A DNA stretch of 64,000 bases, from NCBI GenBank assembly GCA_900175165.2, contig FWWN02000458.1:1-64000 (forward strand), in the 5' to 3' direction. This DNA comes from Rhizomucor pusillus (Eukaryota; Mucoromycota; Mucoromycetes; Mucorales; Lichtheimiaceae). Positions 35,493-46,220 of the stretch are shown here, one piece after another. The stretch's first letter is position 1, and every line of letters starts with the position of its first letter. Both the position numbers and the translations under genes were made by a program. The notes beneath the pieces were generated by a model. That model was given only the letters and a program-made list of their open reading frames with translations. It ran no database searches and was not told where the DNA came from.

Positions 35493-36735
35493 ATGAGCGA
35501 CTCTGATCCGTTTGAATGTCGACTTAATTTCCTCTCATTACTGGACAAGCTGAATGCATCGCAGCAATCAATACACAAGGTAGCCAGCTACGCCGTGCGA
35601 CATCGCAAGTGGGCGGAAGATTTGTACAGTTGCTTGCTGGAAGAGTTGGAAAAGGTAAGCATACCCTGTTTTATTTTTCTTTTCATCGCCTTGTGTGAGC
35701 TGTGGGCGATGAGGCTCTGGCGGATGATATTTGGGGAATGGGAGAGATGAATGCGACGTTAAGGATAGAAGAAAGATCTTTTGATATACACCGTCCATGC
35801 ATAAAATTATAATGATAAAAACACCGAGAAAGAGAACAATCAGAAATCTTATACATGATTTTTCTTTTTTTCTTTTCCCATTGGGTCTATTCTTTGGGGG
35901 TTTATTGTAGGCGTCCATACACGCCCGAATTAACATCGTCTATGTCCTTGACGCCATATTTGCCATCAGCCATAAAGCGCGCTTCACGGGATACAGTGAC
36001 CTCACGCGACGAGATCTTGGGCGGATCGTGGAAGCAGTCGTACCGAGTGATCCTAAAGGTACTGTCAACATCAACAACACTCGCAAGGTAAGATTGTAAA
36101 AAGTTTCGAGGAGGTTTGATCAACGCTCAACGATCCTTTACACTTAGATCCTGGACAATTGGCGCCGGCGAAAATACTTTGAAGCTGAAGAGATCGATCG
36201 AGTAGAAGCACCTTTGCTGGAGCGTGAAAGGTAATTGTAGAAGCAGGGTGTATGGGAGGTCCAGCTGTTGCTAAGCTCCAGACTCTACGACAACCACCAC
36301 AGTGCTCTGCAAGAGGAGCCGGCGGCAGCTACAGCAGCAAACGAAAGCGGATTTTCGAAACATGACATATTTCGACGAATGGAAGAGGATCGGGAACGGG
36401 TAAGCTTTCTAGTCTGGAAAAATGATGACGCTGCTGAGGGGAGAAGAGAAGGGATAATAGAAAAAAAATGCCTCACATACATATGGTGATAGCACAAACG
36501 ATTCCGAGAAGAAATATGGATTCGATCAGCGGACGAGCCTGCGGATGCCGAGTTTAATCAACTGTGGGATGCTACGGATCCGCTCGACCCGGAAAAAGAT
36601 TACGAAGCAATGATGCGGCAAAATATGATACGCCTACCCGACTATGCTTGGCACACCATGTTGCAGCACAACCCAAGCGACGATGCTGCTGCTGTTGAGA
36701 GAAGCAATGGAGGTGGAGACACAGCCGCCTCTTGA
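35493..36735 (+). CDS. CTK3: CTD kinase subunit gamma (CTK3-like)
   Basis: Regulatory subunit of the CTDK-I complex, which phosphorylates Ser2 of the RNA polymerase II C-terminal domain. Five exons (35493-35654, 35911-36087, 36148-36230, 36303-36399, 36493-36735) give 253 residues. The N-terminal CID-like domain is clear: MSDSDPFECRLNFLSLLDKL, then WAEDLYSCLLEELEK, then ARINIVYVLDAIFAISHKA and ILDNWRRRKYF. The C-terminal half is charged with a conserved block (FNQLWDATDPLDPEKDYE) and an Ala/Asp end. The ATG at 35493 is the first in the frame and starts the domain properly. Confidence 0.85.
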
Positions 36736-37042
36736 TGACTGCCTCTGGTGTGTGACACACCAGACGAGTCATTTTTGCCTCAATCCCCACCTTTTTTCCA
36801 CTCCTTCTGCCCACCATAATATTTTCTGTATATCGCTCAAGGCCCGGGAAAAAAATCTGTGCGCTGCGGAGACCCGGAATTCAACGACTCAAAAATTCCC
36901 TCACCTGGCCAGATCTCATTTTACTTCAGTCCCTGTCTCTTTCTCTTTTTCTCTCTTTCTCTCGCTTTCTCTCTCCTGCTACATCTTCTGTATTATCATC
37001 ATTCTCGTCTCCTTCTATCCACCTCTTTACCTCTCAGATACG

Positions 37043-38318
37043 ATGCGCAAGGATCGTATCCACAAAATAGAAAATACATTTCGGATTCTCCTTGATGACA
37101 ACAATGATTCCGGTGTTGTACAAATTCACGCTGAATCCGGTGGACTTTTGAAAGGAGCAGTAGTACTCGACTGCCAAGGCAGTGCTAAATGCGTGCGTTT
37201 GCGCTCCATTGTCTTAAAGCTCAAGGGCAAGGCCAAAATCGTGTGGGTCCAGGAAGGTTGATATTATTGAATCAATCTTTTAGCCGTTACCAATTGAATG
37301 AAACTGACCAACTGAGAAAATGTTGCAGGTCAGCATTACTGGGAAGAACGTACGATTATCCATCATCGATGGGTGCTTTTACCACCCCCATCCCGAGCAA
37401 TGCATTCACTGTGCGGACAGCAATATCGGTGGTATGGTCTTTATTTTTTATCGTAAGATTATTATTGTACATGTATGTGTGACCAAGTACAATTCTTGTT
37501 GTCAGGTCCTTTGCATTGAATTTACCATCCGAGCTTCCCGCAACCATCCAAGACCAGGATAACATTTCGATATCGTACAGCCTAAAGGCAACAGGAGAGC
37601 GACCCACATTTTCGCCCAACTTTGTCTGCAAACGCAGCCTTCGAGTGGCACGATACCTGCCGGAGCACGTATACAACGACTGGAACGTCGCCGGATCATT
37701 TGATATCAACAACGATTTGCTTTCACATCGCATCACTCTTCCCAGCCCCGTCTGCGTGCCCGGCAGCACAGCACCCATCCGATTCGAGTTTGAGCCGCGC
37801 TCACCCTCAATAGCCTTCATCCGCTCAATTACATGTATACTCAAAAGTTACGTAACGTTATCGACAGGCCGGCATTCTGGGAAACGGACGTACGCACTAG
37901 CCTATCTTCGGGACGACCATTTTACGCGTCGGCATCAGGAACCGCCGTCGTGGATCAAGACAGAGCATCTCAAAATCCCAGACTGGATACCGGGTGACAC
38001 AGACTATGACTTGGTGCGGATCACGCATAAACTCAAGATCGCTGTCAATGTAGTCAAGACAACCGGCGAAACAATGGGTAAAAGGAAAAAGACTCTTTTG
38101 TATGGATATATAAATCTGATATCAAATATTTAGAATTGCGAACGTCGATACCAGTTATTGTAGGACATGTAGTTGACAACAATATCCACGAAGGACAAGA
38201 CGACGAGTTTTTACCAGCATACGATACGCTGTGTAGTCGGTCACCATCGTATCACAGCATGTTGTCAAGTAACCTCCAACGCTGGTCCCTATCTTCGCTT
38301 CCAAGCTACGCTCCATAG
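37043..38318 (+). CDS. Alpha-arrestin (ARRDC-like)
   Basis: Arrestin-fold adaptor, 357 residues in four exons (37043-37256, 37329-37431, 37506-38077, 38134-38318). The N-terminal arrestin sheet includes FRILLDDNNDSGVVQ, the GGLLKGAVVLDC strand and KCVRLRSIVLKLKGKAKI; then YRWSFALNLPSELPATI and ISISYSLKATGER, typical of the N-domain end, followed by a C-domain. Fungal relatives (the ART family) recruit Rsp5-type ubiquitin ligases to transporters through PPxY motifs. I see no PPxY in the short tail (ending SLSSLPSYAP), so ligase recruitment is uncertain. It is preceded by a long C/T-rich leader (about 36920-37010). It converges with the phosphatase gene; the two stop codons are only 45 bp apart. 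Confidence 0.85.
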
Positions 38319-38363
38319 TATTTTATCGAGAGATAAACGGGTGTAAAGATAAAATCATTGTTA

Positions 38364-40313
38364 CTACTTTGCTTTTTGGCTCTTCTTTCTTGAGATCCAG
38401 AACGGTCGTTTCTTGGGTTGTTCACGTTCGGGCTGCCACTCATTAAAGTAGATACCAAACTCGCCAACCACTGGCATGTGGTCGCTGACGCCTACAAGGC
38501 TTCCGTCGAGGATGGCTTCGTACCGGTAGCACACTGTCTCCCTAGATTCTACGACGTAACTTGCTTTGTTTCTCGATGGCAATGTAAATCTGAGCCGGAG
38601 TTTTGACGTCGATGTCGTTTTCACTGACGGTGCACGACCCTGTTGCTGTTGATCTCTATCGTACCACAAAATACGATCTGTCCAGCTAGGTATCCGTTGC
38701 TTGGGACTGGTGTCGTAAACGAGCTCGGCTGCAGAAACCTGGGATCCCGGAGTCTCTGGAGTGGACTGCGATCGCTGCTGCTTTGTTGTGGTAGGTATCT
38801 TGGCTGCTGGAGGCGTGCTCGGGACAGATTCGGAGTGCTTGGGAGGTTGTCGCGACGACGACGATGCAGCAACAACTGCGTTTGTGTCGCTTTTGATGGA
38901 TGGAGGTAGCGGTGGTACAGGAGGCGGTGGCGAGGCAGGGGATGACGAGTGCTTGGAGATGGACGACTTTTGCGAAGCGGATGTATACGTTGAGAACCAA
39001 TCCTTGTAAGACGAAGAGGTGGACGAGGATGCAGGTGAGATCGGTGGCGATGCCATAGCGTCGAGTTTGTATGTTGGCGGGAAGTTGATGGGATGTTCCT
39101 TGAAAGGTGCTAGCGGACAGTTGCCAGAGCTGCGTTCCATCAACAGTTGGTCGAATTTCAGCAGAGACTGCAGGTATAAAGTCAGTGTGTATTCTATATC
39201 TAAAATGGTTCGCTGTAATTTATTTACTTGCCTGGTAATCTTCATTTTTGATACGTTCTAGCACCCACGGTCGATCAGCGTTGATGCGATAGTTAGTATC
39301 CCCAAAGAAGAAGACATGATCAAACTCGTCCAGGACACTCTTGGATGCAGCGTCTTCTACCACTAAATATGCAAGTCAGGATTATTTCCCAGCTCGTGAC
39401 TCTATCTTCTTGGCAAGAAGCGGCGGCGATGGGGGATTCATGTATACATACTTGCCACTTTATCCTCTTTTGGTTTAGCTCTCGTTGCTCTGCGACTCAA
39501 GCGGCGCAAAAGGGACATTGTGCTCTGTCGTGCTGACTGCTCGTGTTTGCAGTTGTCAAAATCCAGCTCATGTAGGATCCGTTCCACGTTGGCGTTTCGC
39601 TCTGATAAATTCGCCTGGTGCGCTGGTGGCGGTATTACTAATTAGTCAACAAATCGTTGTTTTCTTCTTTTTGGGACCCGAATCTTTACCCCTCAAGTGA
39701 CAGTTTATGAACAAAAGTTTGCGAGAACCGAATTGAAGAGAAACCGCGACGGCGCCTTTGTTTCTAGAAATTTGTTCAATCAATTTAGAGACTCCTCGTC
39801 CCTCGTGCTGCCGTTATTATATATGTATGAATATACAAACCCGATCATGTTGGCCCAGCCAGTCTTGATCTTGTTACATCTTACAGACTGCACACGGTCG
39901 ACAAGTGGCGTCCAAACAAATATTGCCAAATGCAATGCAGCCAGCGTCTCTGTTTTGAGCATCGTGTAGCTGTTTCCCAAAAAGTCTGACAGTCGCTTTT
40001 CCCATATTTCTTTCGATGGAAACAGGAGCGATTCTGATATGTCTCGCTCGCACTCTTGAGTACCGATGGCGATAATGTGATAGCGAGGACTGTTGTCCTC
40101 GTCTTGGTTGTTATTATCTTGCTGGTGAGTGCTCAAAATTGTCGCAAGGTCGATGGGAAGCAGCCGTCCATACATATTCCAGGTACCGACAAACACACGT
40201 AGTCGGTCTTTGCTGGCTGCTGCTGCTGTCTGCTTTGGCGACGACGATGATGATGATGATGACTGGAAAATTAAGCGCGTAGCAGCATTCAACTTATTCC
40301 ATTCTTTGGACAT
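38364..40313 (-). CDS. Inositol polyphosphate 5-phosphatase
   Basis: Dephosphorylates the 5-position of phosphoinositides or soluble inositol phosphates (IPPc fold). Five exons (39841-40313, 39690-39763, 39452-39622, 39232-39362, 38364-39167) give 550 residues. Catalytic blocks: VFVGTWNMYG, IIAIGTQECERD, NKGAVAVSLQFG, INCHLRAHQANLSERN, FFFGDTNYRIN, KQRIPSWTDRILWY and GVSDHMPVVG. About 115 Ser/Pro/Lys-rich residues are inserted between FPPTYK and the KQRIPSWTDRIL block, inside the catalytic core. No SAC domain is present, so it is not a full synaptojanin. The C-terminus is basic (PFWISRKKSQKAK). The intron 39168-39231 has a GC donor (GCAAGT). Confidence 0.92.
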
Positions 40314-40683
40314 CGGGAAAGCAAAAGGAAAAAGGGAAGGAGGGCAAGAAGCGGCAGCGGTCGATCATCTTTTTTTGAGCTGTATCATCGTGCACTGTGC
40401 AACCCTATTCTTCATCGGTTCATCACTCCGACGATCCCGTTGTCGAGGTCTCATCCACCACTAAGCCCAATATGCACAGCAGCATGTATGCATGTATGCA
40501 TTCAGTATCAATCGGTGTTGCTAAACCTACTCGGCTTCTTCTTGCATCATACATCGCAGACTGGTATCGTCGATGCAGACGACAGCAACAGGCTTTATTG
40601 TTAAGCTCTGGGAACTTTGCAATTCTGGTTGTTAAAAATGGCTAGTACCATGATCTCTTAATGTGTAAAGCGCCCCATTTTTA

Positions 40684-42479
40684 CTACTCTGCATATGGAC
40701 CTGCTCGTCGTTCAGGTGATTGTTGAAGCCAGTTGAATTCTCTCGCTTGAGCAATTTCGTGCTCCAGTGCATTGTACTCATCGTAGGCAGAAGGCAGCGA
40801 AGGTCGCGGTGAGCTGTTGACAAGGTGACTTTGGCTATTGTGTACGCCGTAGTAGGACGGGATGCCCATTTTTGTAGGAGAGTGGAGAACAGATGTGTGT
40901 GGCGGCGATGGGGATGCAGGTGTCTCCGAGAATGCGTGGGGCATCGTATCAGGTTGCTGGTTAGGAATATCGCCTTTGTTATTATATCGCTTGGTGGTAT
41001 CATTGATTATGAATCTCGTTACACGCTCGCTTAGTCGTCGCTCGTTAACTGCTAGCTCAGTATCTTCCTGATACGTGACAGCAGTGTGCACTTTGTTGGA
41101 GTTTGATGGACCGCGCTGCAGATAACTACGCCGAGGATGGAAAATCGAGATCTATCACAGTCTGTGAGTAACGCAAGGTAGGGCAAGTTGTCCGTTGCCT
41201 ACTGATAGACTTACAAATATCAGCCAAAGACAGATGACACACATGTTGCAGTTTGCAATCAGCAAGTCAGTAGCAAACTTGTTGGTGTTGATGGTCATGC
41301 TTGTGGTTAGACCATCTGCACATAGGATTATAAGACTCGCGCCATAGAGGGTAAGGATGATAACGAGCAGCACGTTCATATCTCTAAAGTATTCGATTTT
41401 CGTGGTCACACCAGGGTCTGACTTGTGTTCGTCTGTGCTTTTTGTTCTTTGTGATCTGAGCGATTGTTTTGTAATCCTCAGCAGTCTTGAGAAACGAAAA
41501 TGTGACCGCACACCCAGAGCTGCCGTAATTAAAACTAGAGCGAAATAATGTTATGTATCTATGAACGGGAATGTCGCCGCAGTATCTCTCCTTTTTTTTT
41601 ACCTTCTATGCCGTATGCCAACTGAGGAATGACCTCGCTGTAGAGCTCGTCATCGCGCCAACGCCATTGCAATACCGGGAAAAGGACAAAAGAGCCCACT
41701 GCCCTTTTTCTTAAATATCAGTCTCCATCGTGTCATATCTTTGAAAAAGAGGAGCATATGTACCAGAGGATGTAAAATTTAAACTCCCAGGATCCCATGA
41801 AAGATTTCTTTGCGACGGTGTTAGATAAATAATGCCAAAAGCATTGCAGCAAGAAGAAAACGCCCGTTTGAAATGAGAAAGTTATGCATTCCACGTAATC
41901 AATAGGCTAGATAAACGACGCAGTGTTTTAGAAATAAGATGCTTATTGCGTGTGCTTTATATCGTAACCTACTTGGATAAACTTTTGATGGTAAGGATCC
42001 CAAAACTGGAAGGGTTTTGTAATGACTTGGCCGTTCGCAGGAACGTACATAAAGCCTTCGCTGTACTTTATCCATGTTGATATAATATCTATTATTATGG
42101 TTCTGCGTTTACTAACGGAGACTCAAGATATACACACATTATATCTTACCCCAGGTTGATTGGGTTAACATCATAATAAACATTAGATACGTAATGATAC
42201 TTCGAAGCTCGCCCGCGAGCACTTTGGATGGTTTTAGGCATCGGAACCGGTCCGTTACCCACAAGTGATGAACCAAGTATGCTGTGATGTAAGCCTCAAG
42301 CATGCATCGTTCTTGAAGAATAAACGTAAACAATGAGATTCCGTTGTTTGCATGTGAAAATCTTGATTGCTCTCGTTACGTACGCAAATATGAAAAATCA
42401 CTAGTCGATAGTAAGCACCCGGCACGCGTAAATGCAATGACACTTCTCTCTATCTGCCTGCGTACCTTAGATGAGTCAT
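40684..42479 (-). CDS. Unrecognised seven-transmembrane protein
   Basis: Seven exons (42466-42479, 42150-42361, 41973-42088, 41764-41906, 41603-41703, 41215-41534, 40684-41151) join exactly into 457 residues, starting MTHLRFSHANN in a 14-nt first exon. About seven hydrophobic segments are visible, for example LRSIITYLMFIMML, ITFSFQTGVFFLLQCFW, ILWAVGSFVLFPVLQW, MNVLLVIILTLYGASLIILC and DLLIANCNMCVICLWLIFI. Between TM2 and TM3 lies a distinctive block, TWIKYSEGFMYVPANG then KPFQFWDPYHQKF. A basic loop (RSHFRFSRLLRITKQSLRSQ) follows TM5. The tail after HPRRSYLQRG is hydrophilic and Pro/Ser-rich. The topology is GPCR-like but I cannot place it in a named family. The gene model is strong; the function is unknown. 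Confidence 0.75.
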
Positions 42480-43610
42480 TTGGAAAGGAGAGGAAGAGGA
42501 AGAGGAAGAAGGATAAAAATATAACAAGAGTTGATTCCTAATTGCCCAGCAGGCCTTTAATCGATTTTGGTTTGTCGGCGTCCGATCCTCTGCAGCAGAG
42601 CTGGGTTGCACACAATTATACGCACCGAAAAAGTCAAATGCGACGGGCGGGGCCAGCTATTCGAATATTCGGGACGGTTACACTCGCCGTATAGATAGCT
42701 GGCTGGTGCTAATAAAACAGAGAACCATGGATATGCATCTCATTTCTCGGTCCAATCGCGGCATCGCTTCCTTTTTGCAGCAGCTCTAAAGCATCTGAAG
42801 CTTATTCAGTGCATATTTGCTGCATGCGATAGGGCCATAGCTATCTAGCGAATGTTTCACTTTGTGTGCGGCAACACGTAATAAAAATCACTTTATGGTG
42901 AGAAACTCTGTTGTGCTCTCGTTCGTTGTTTGGTCCTTCCCCATGATAGCGGCGTGATTAGGTGAAAGAACAATGATAGAGGACTACTAGATGTGGGTAT
43001 ACGCGTGACCTGGCCGCGAGCGCGGGATACTTAGCTTGGCCGACGACGAGGACTTGTGAAGGCAACAAAAATGGACCGCCGTCAATGTCGGAGCTGATGC
43101 AAAGTAAAAGGGTTTCGTGCAACATGTCACCAACTATACTGTTCATCCATGTTTGTGATGCACGAACCATAGAACACGCAGTCAGCAAACGAATAAATAA
43201 GCTTAATCGTGCACGCTCCTGCTTCACCTGACGCTACATAAGGCAACTCATCCATCCATAGCTGGAAAGGGAAAAAACCCAACCCTAGTACCTGTAGTCT
43301 GGATTTTTATAGACATGATGTTAAAACTGCTGAGTCTTTACTTGTCAAGGGAAAAAAAGGAGGATCTTACAATGCTACTTTGTAACTGAATTACTCGGGA
43401 AGAAGCGCGCAGGAAACAAAATGCGCCATATGAAAAATGGTGGATATAGCAAAGAAGGACAGGACCAAAAAAGGATACATGATGGGGGATAGTTAGATAT
43501 GCTTACAAATATTTGAAAGAAAAGAAAAAAAAGAGAAAGTTCGCAAACAAACAAATAAGGTTATGTGACATAACAAGCAGTAGCGGATAGAAGGAAAAGA
43601 TGGATGATCA
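42480..43610. other. Intergenic, no gene supported
   Basis: About 1.1 kb between the seven-TM gene start and the 3' end of the nitrate transporter, both minus. Its left edge (about 42484-42520) is an A/G-rich strip, that is a C/T-rich leader on the minus strand just upstream of the seven-TM start. The open frame 42958-43227 (minus) shows no family features. Confidence 0.5.
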
Positions 43611-45312
43611 TTAAGCGTATCGTTTTCCAATGATATGCCACATGGTCTTGTTCTGTACACGAAGCGATGCGCAGCCAATGAGACCGACGCCAACGGTGAT
43701 GCAGCCAAGAGTCAAGAATGCTTGTTCGAACTTGTCGTTGAAGCCGCGGAACATGAGATTAAAGACAAGACCACCAAGGTTGCCACCTGCGCCGACGACC
43801 CCCATGACCTTGCCGTTGTTGAGAGGATCAACAAACGGGACAATGCCGAAGGTTGTGCCACACACGAATTGCACAAAGAAACTGAAAAAGACCATGAGCA
43901 CGATAGCAATTGTCATGGATGTAAGGCCAAAGCTGAACCCGATCAAGAACGCGCCCTCGAGCATCATGGCCATAAGCTGTGCTGCGATGCGTCCTGGTAG
44001 GTGCAATCGGTGTGCCATGAAATCAGAGAAAAGACCACCGGCGAGTCTTGAGCAGATGTTGAGGAGACCAAAGATGGAGCCAATGTAAGAAGCCGTGGAC
44101 GGATCGAGACTGAATTTGGTCTTGAAGACTTGGCCAATGACATTGTCGATAGCAAGCTCGGTACCAAAGGAGCAAGCATAGTGGGTAATCATAACGAGAA
44201 CGGCAGGGTTAATCAAAACTTTGCAGAAACCTTTAAATGATTCAAAGGCGCTTTCATTCTTCTTTACTTCTTGGATGGATTCTTCGTCATCGCTGGTAGC
44301 AGCATCGACTTGAGTAGCAACAATGCCCTTTTCCAACTTTTGTTCTTGTTGATCAAGTGAGGACGTGGTGGATAAGGATGAACCCGATCCCTTGGCGGCC
44401 TCTTCGCAGCGAAGCTTGAGCCAATCGCCGTGTGGCGTATCGGTCGCAAACAAGAGATCGCAGAGAGCAACGAGGATGCAGATACCAACGGGGATCACAA
44501 AAACTACGCGCCAGGCTTGCCAGGTAGGAAGGTGCTGTCGGATACCACCAAAGATTGCAGGCATGATGAGGTAAGTGACGCCAGCACCCATGTTTCCCCA
44601 TCCTGCAGAGATGGCATTTGCAGTGCCGAGTACAGAGGGCGCAAACATCTGCGTGGCCCAGAATTGGCAAGGTACAAATGTAGCGCCGAGAATACCAATT
44701 ACGAATCTAAAGTCGAATTTTGAATCTGGTTAGCACGAAAGATTTAAGAAGCAGAAAGATGATGTTGCTAATGTGTTACCTGAGACCGATCAAACCAGCT
44801 GCATTCTTCAGCAGACCAGTCATAGCACATGGGATGGCACCGCTGATCAAGATGGTAGCCATGACGCGACGAGGTCCAAAGCGTTCGCACATGGGACCAA
44901 CGACTAATCGACCAACTATACAAAAAAGAAGGACGTCGCCGTAAGAAATACAAATATTTTGGAAGCCGGAGATGAATCGTTTCAAATAGGAGTTAAACCA
45001 AACTTACTAATAGTAGCCGCAACAGCGACAACGTTCGAGTCGTATACTTCCTCTGAAGAGATCTCCAACTCTTCAGCAATGTAATCAATTAGAGGAGGGA
45101 TAGAGTACCAGGACATGAAGGCAACCATGAATGAAAACCATGCCTAGATCCAGCAAGAAATTTTTCTTGTAAGCCAATGCACAAGATATTAAAGAAATCT
45201 ATGAACTTACAAGATGCAATGCTCGCATGTGTGGATCTTTTAACGAGTACAATCGAAAGTTAGTGGCCTTGCCATGTTGGTCCACTAGGATTTGTTTAGC
45301 GAACAATTGCAT
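43611..45312 (-). CDS. nrtA: Nitrate/nitrite transporter (NRT2/CrnA, NNP family MFS)
   Basis: High-affinity proton-coupled nitrate uptake at the plasma membrane. Four exons (45211-45312, 45008-45143, 44780-44915, 43611-44706) give 489 residues. The nitrate signature SAGWGNMGAGVTYLIMP in TM5 is intact, as are VGRLVVGPMCERFGPRR (the MFS loop 2-3 motif) and FGIVPFVDPLNNGKVMG, the second NNP-type signature region. The central cytosolic loop (EEAAKGSGSSLSTT to EEIQEVKKNES region) is long, as in fungal NrtA/CrnA. The start MQLFAKQILVDQ at 45312 opens the first exon. It is divergent from nitrate reductase and shares its promoter, which fits coordinate nitrate induction. Confidence 0.95.
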
Positions 45313-46220
45313 GTCGGTGAAGCGAGACGGATCAGTTGTGTAAAAGCGTACAAGACAGATAGGGCAGGGTGAAATGAGTTCAGAGTAATAATGCCGCGGC
45401 GCAGTGCAAGAAGCAGCGTAATCCAACAAGACGGGCGAATAAATAGCTTTTGAAGAGTGTGATGGATCGAAGAAGGTACGAAAAAGATGGGCGAGCTGTA
45501 TATATATTAGATTTTGTTTATGTTTAGATAAGGATAACGACCGAGAACCGAGATGATGTAAAACGCGCAAAAATAAGCTTAAACCATAAAACTTGTTAGT
45601 GGTGCAGCTAGGCAGTGCGCGAGTGCTGACTAGGAGAATCTGGAGAAAGACAAGATAATGCACCTGACCGTTTTGGAAAGACTCGATCAAGCTGGCAAGA
45701 AAAAAAGGCCGTATTGGTCCGCAGATTGGTGTGTGTGTGTGTGCGCGCGCGTGGTGGTTGTGCAGAAGGAATTAAATCTCGATGTATGGGGGAGTCGTGA
45801 AGATCACGGATTATCACAATGGTGGCAGGGGCCGGTGGGACTTTGCAAACTCATAGTAGTGCTTGAGATGGCTCTTTATCAGGAGGTACCAAATTTGGTA
45901 AGATAGAAAAGCATTAAGTCAGTCGGTGCTTATCAGAGCTAGATACTGTGGTAATGTTGCTTCGCCCTCTCCACCCCCAACCTCCGCTCGCCCGCCCAGC
46001 GCGATACCGTTATCTCAATTGTTTGTTATCTCACCCTTTTCGGCTACCACATCAAGTGTCAGAATTGGGTGGAATACTTTACCGACATCAGACAATGAGA
46101 TCCCGTATCCAAACGATTTTACAGTGCCTGTTCTTTTTTTTTAAAAAATAGACACTCTTGGAATTGAGGAGCTCTACTTCTTTCCTTCTCATTTTCCATT
46201 TCTTCTTCAAAGATTACAGA
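45313..46220. promoter_or_regulatory. Divergent nrtA-niaD promoter with GATA-factor sites
   Basis: A 908-bp space between the two divergent starts. GATA-type sites (AGATAA/TGATAA or complement) occur at 45526-45532, 45653-45658, 45876-45881, 45929-45936 (CTTATCAG), 46010-46015 and 46026-46031. In ascomycetes AreA/NIT2 binds such sites, often paired, to activate nitrate genes when ammonium is absent; the 46010/46026 pair is closely spaced. A 25-bp alternating purine-pyrimidine tract lies at 45729-45753. Regulation is inferred from motifs only. Confidence 0.6.
45729..45753. repeat. Alternating GT/GC dinucleotide tract
   Basis: A strictly alternating purine-pyrimidine run: about six GT units, then four GC units and a final GTG. 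Such tracts can adopt Z-DNA under negative supercoiling. It sits inside the shared nitrate promoter. Confidence 0.85.

Noticed and set aside
42958..43227. 89-codon minus-strand frame between the seven-TM and nitrate transporter genes
   Set aside because: No family pattern and no supporting splice sites.
43630..44088. 152-codon plus-strand frame opposite the nitrate transporter
   Set aside because: Antisense shadow of conserved transmembrane coding sequence.
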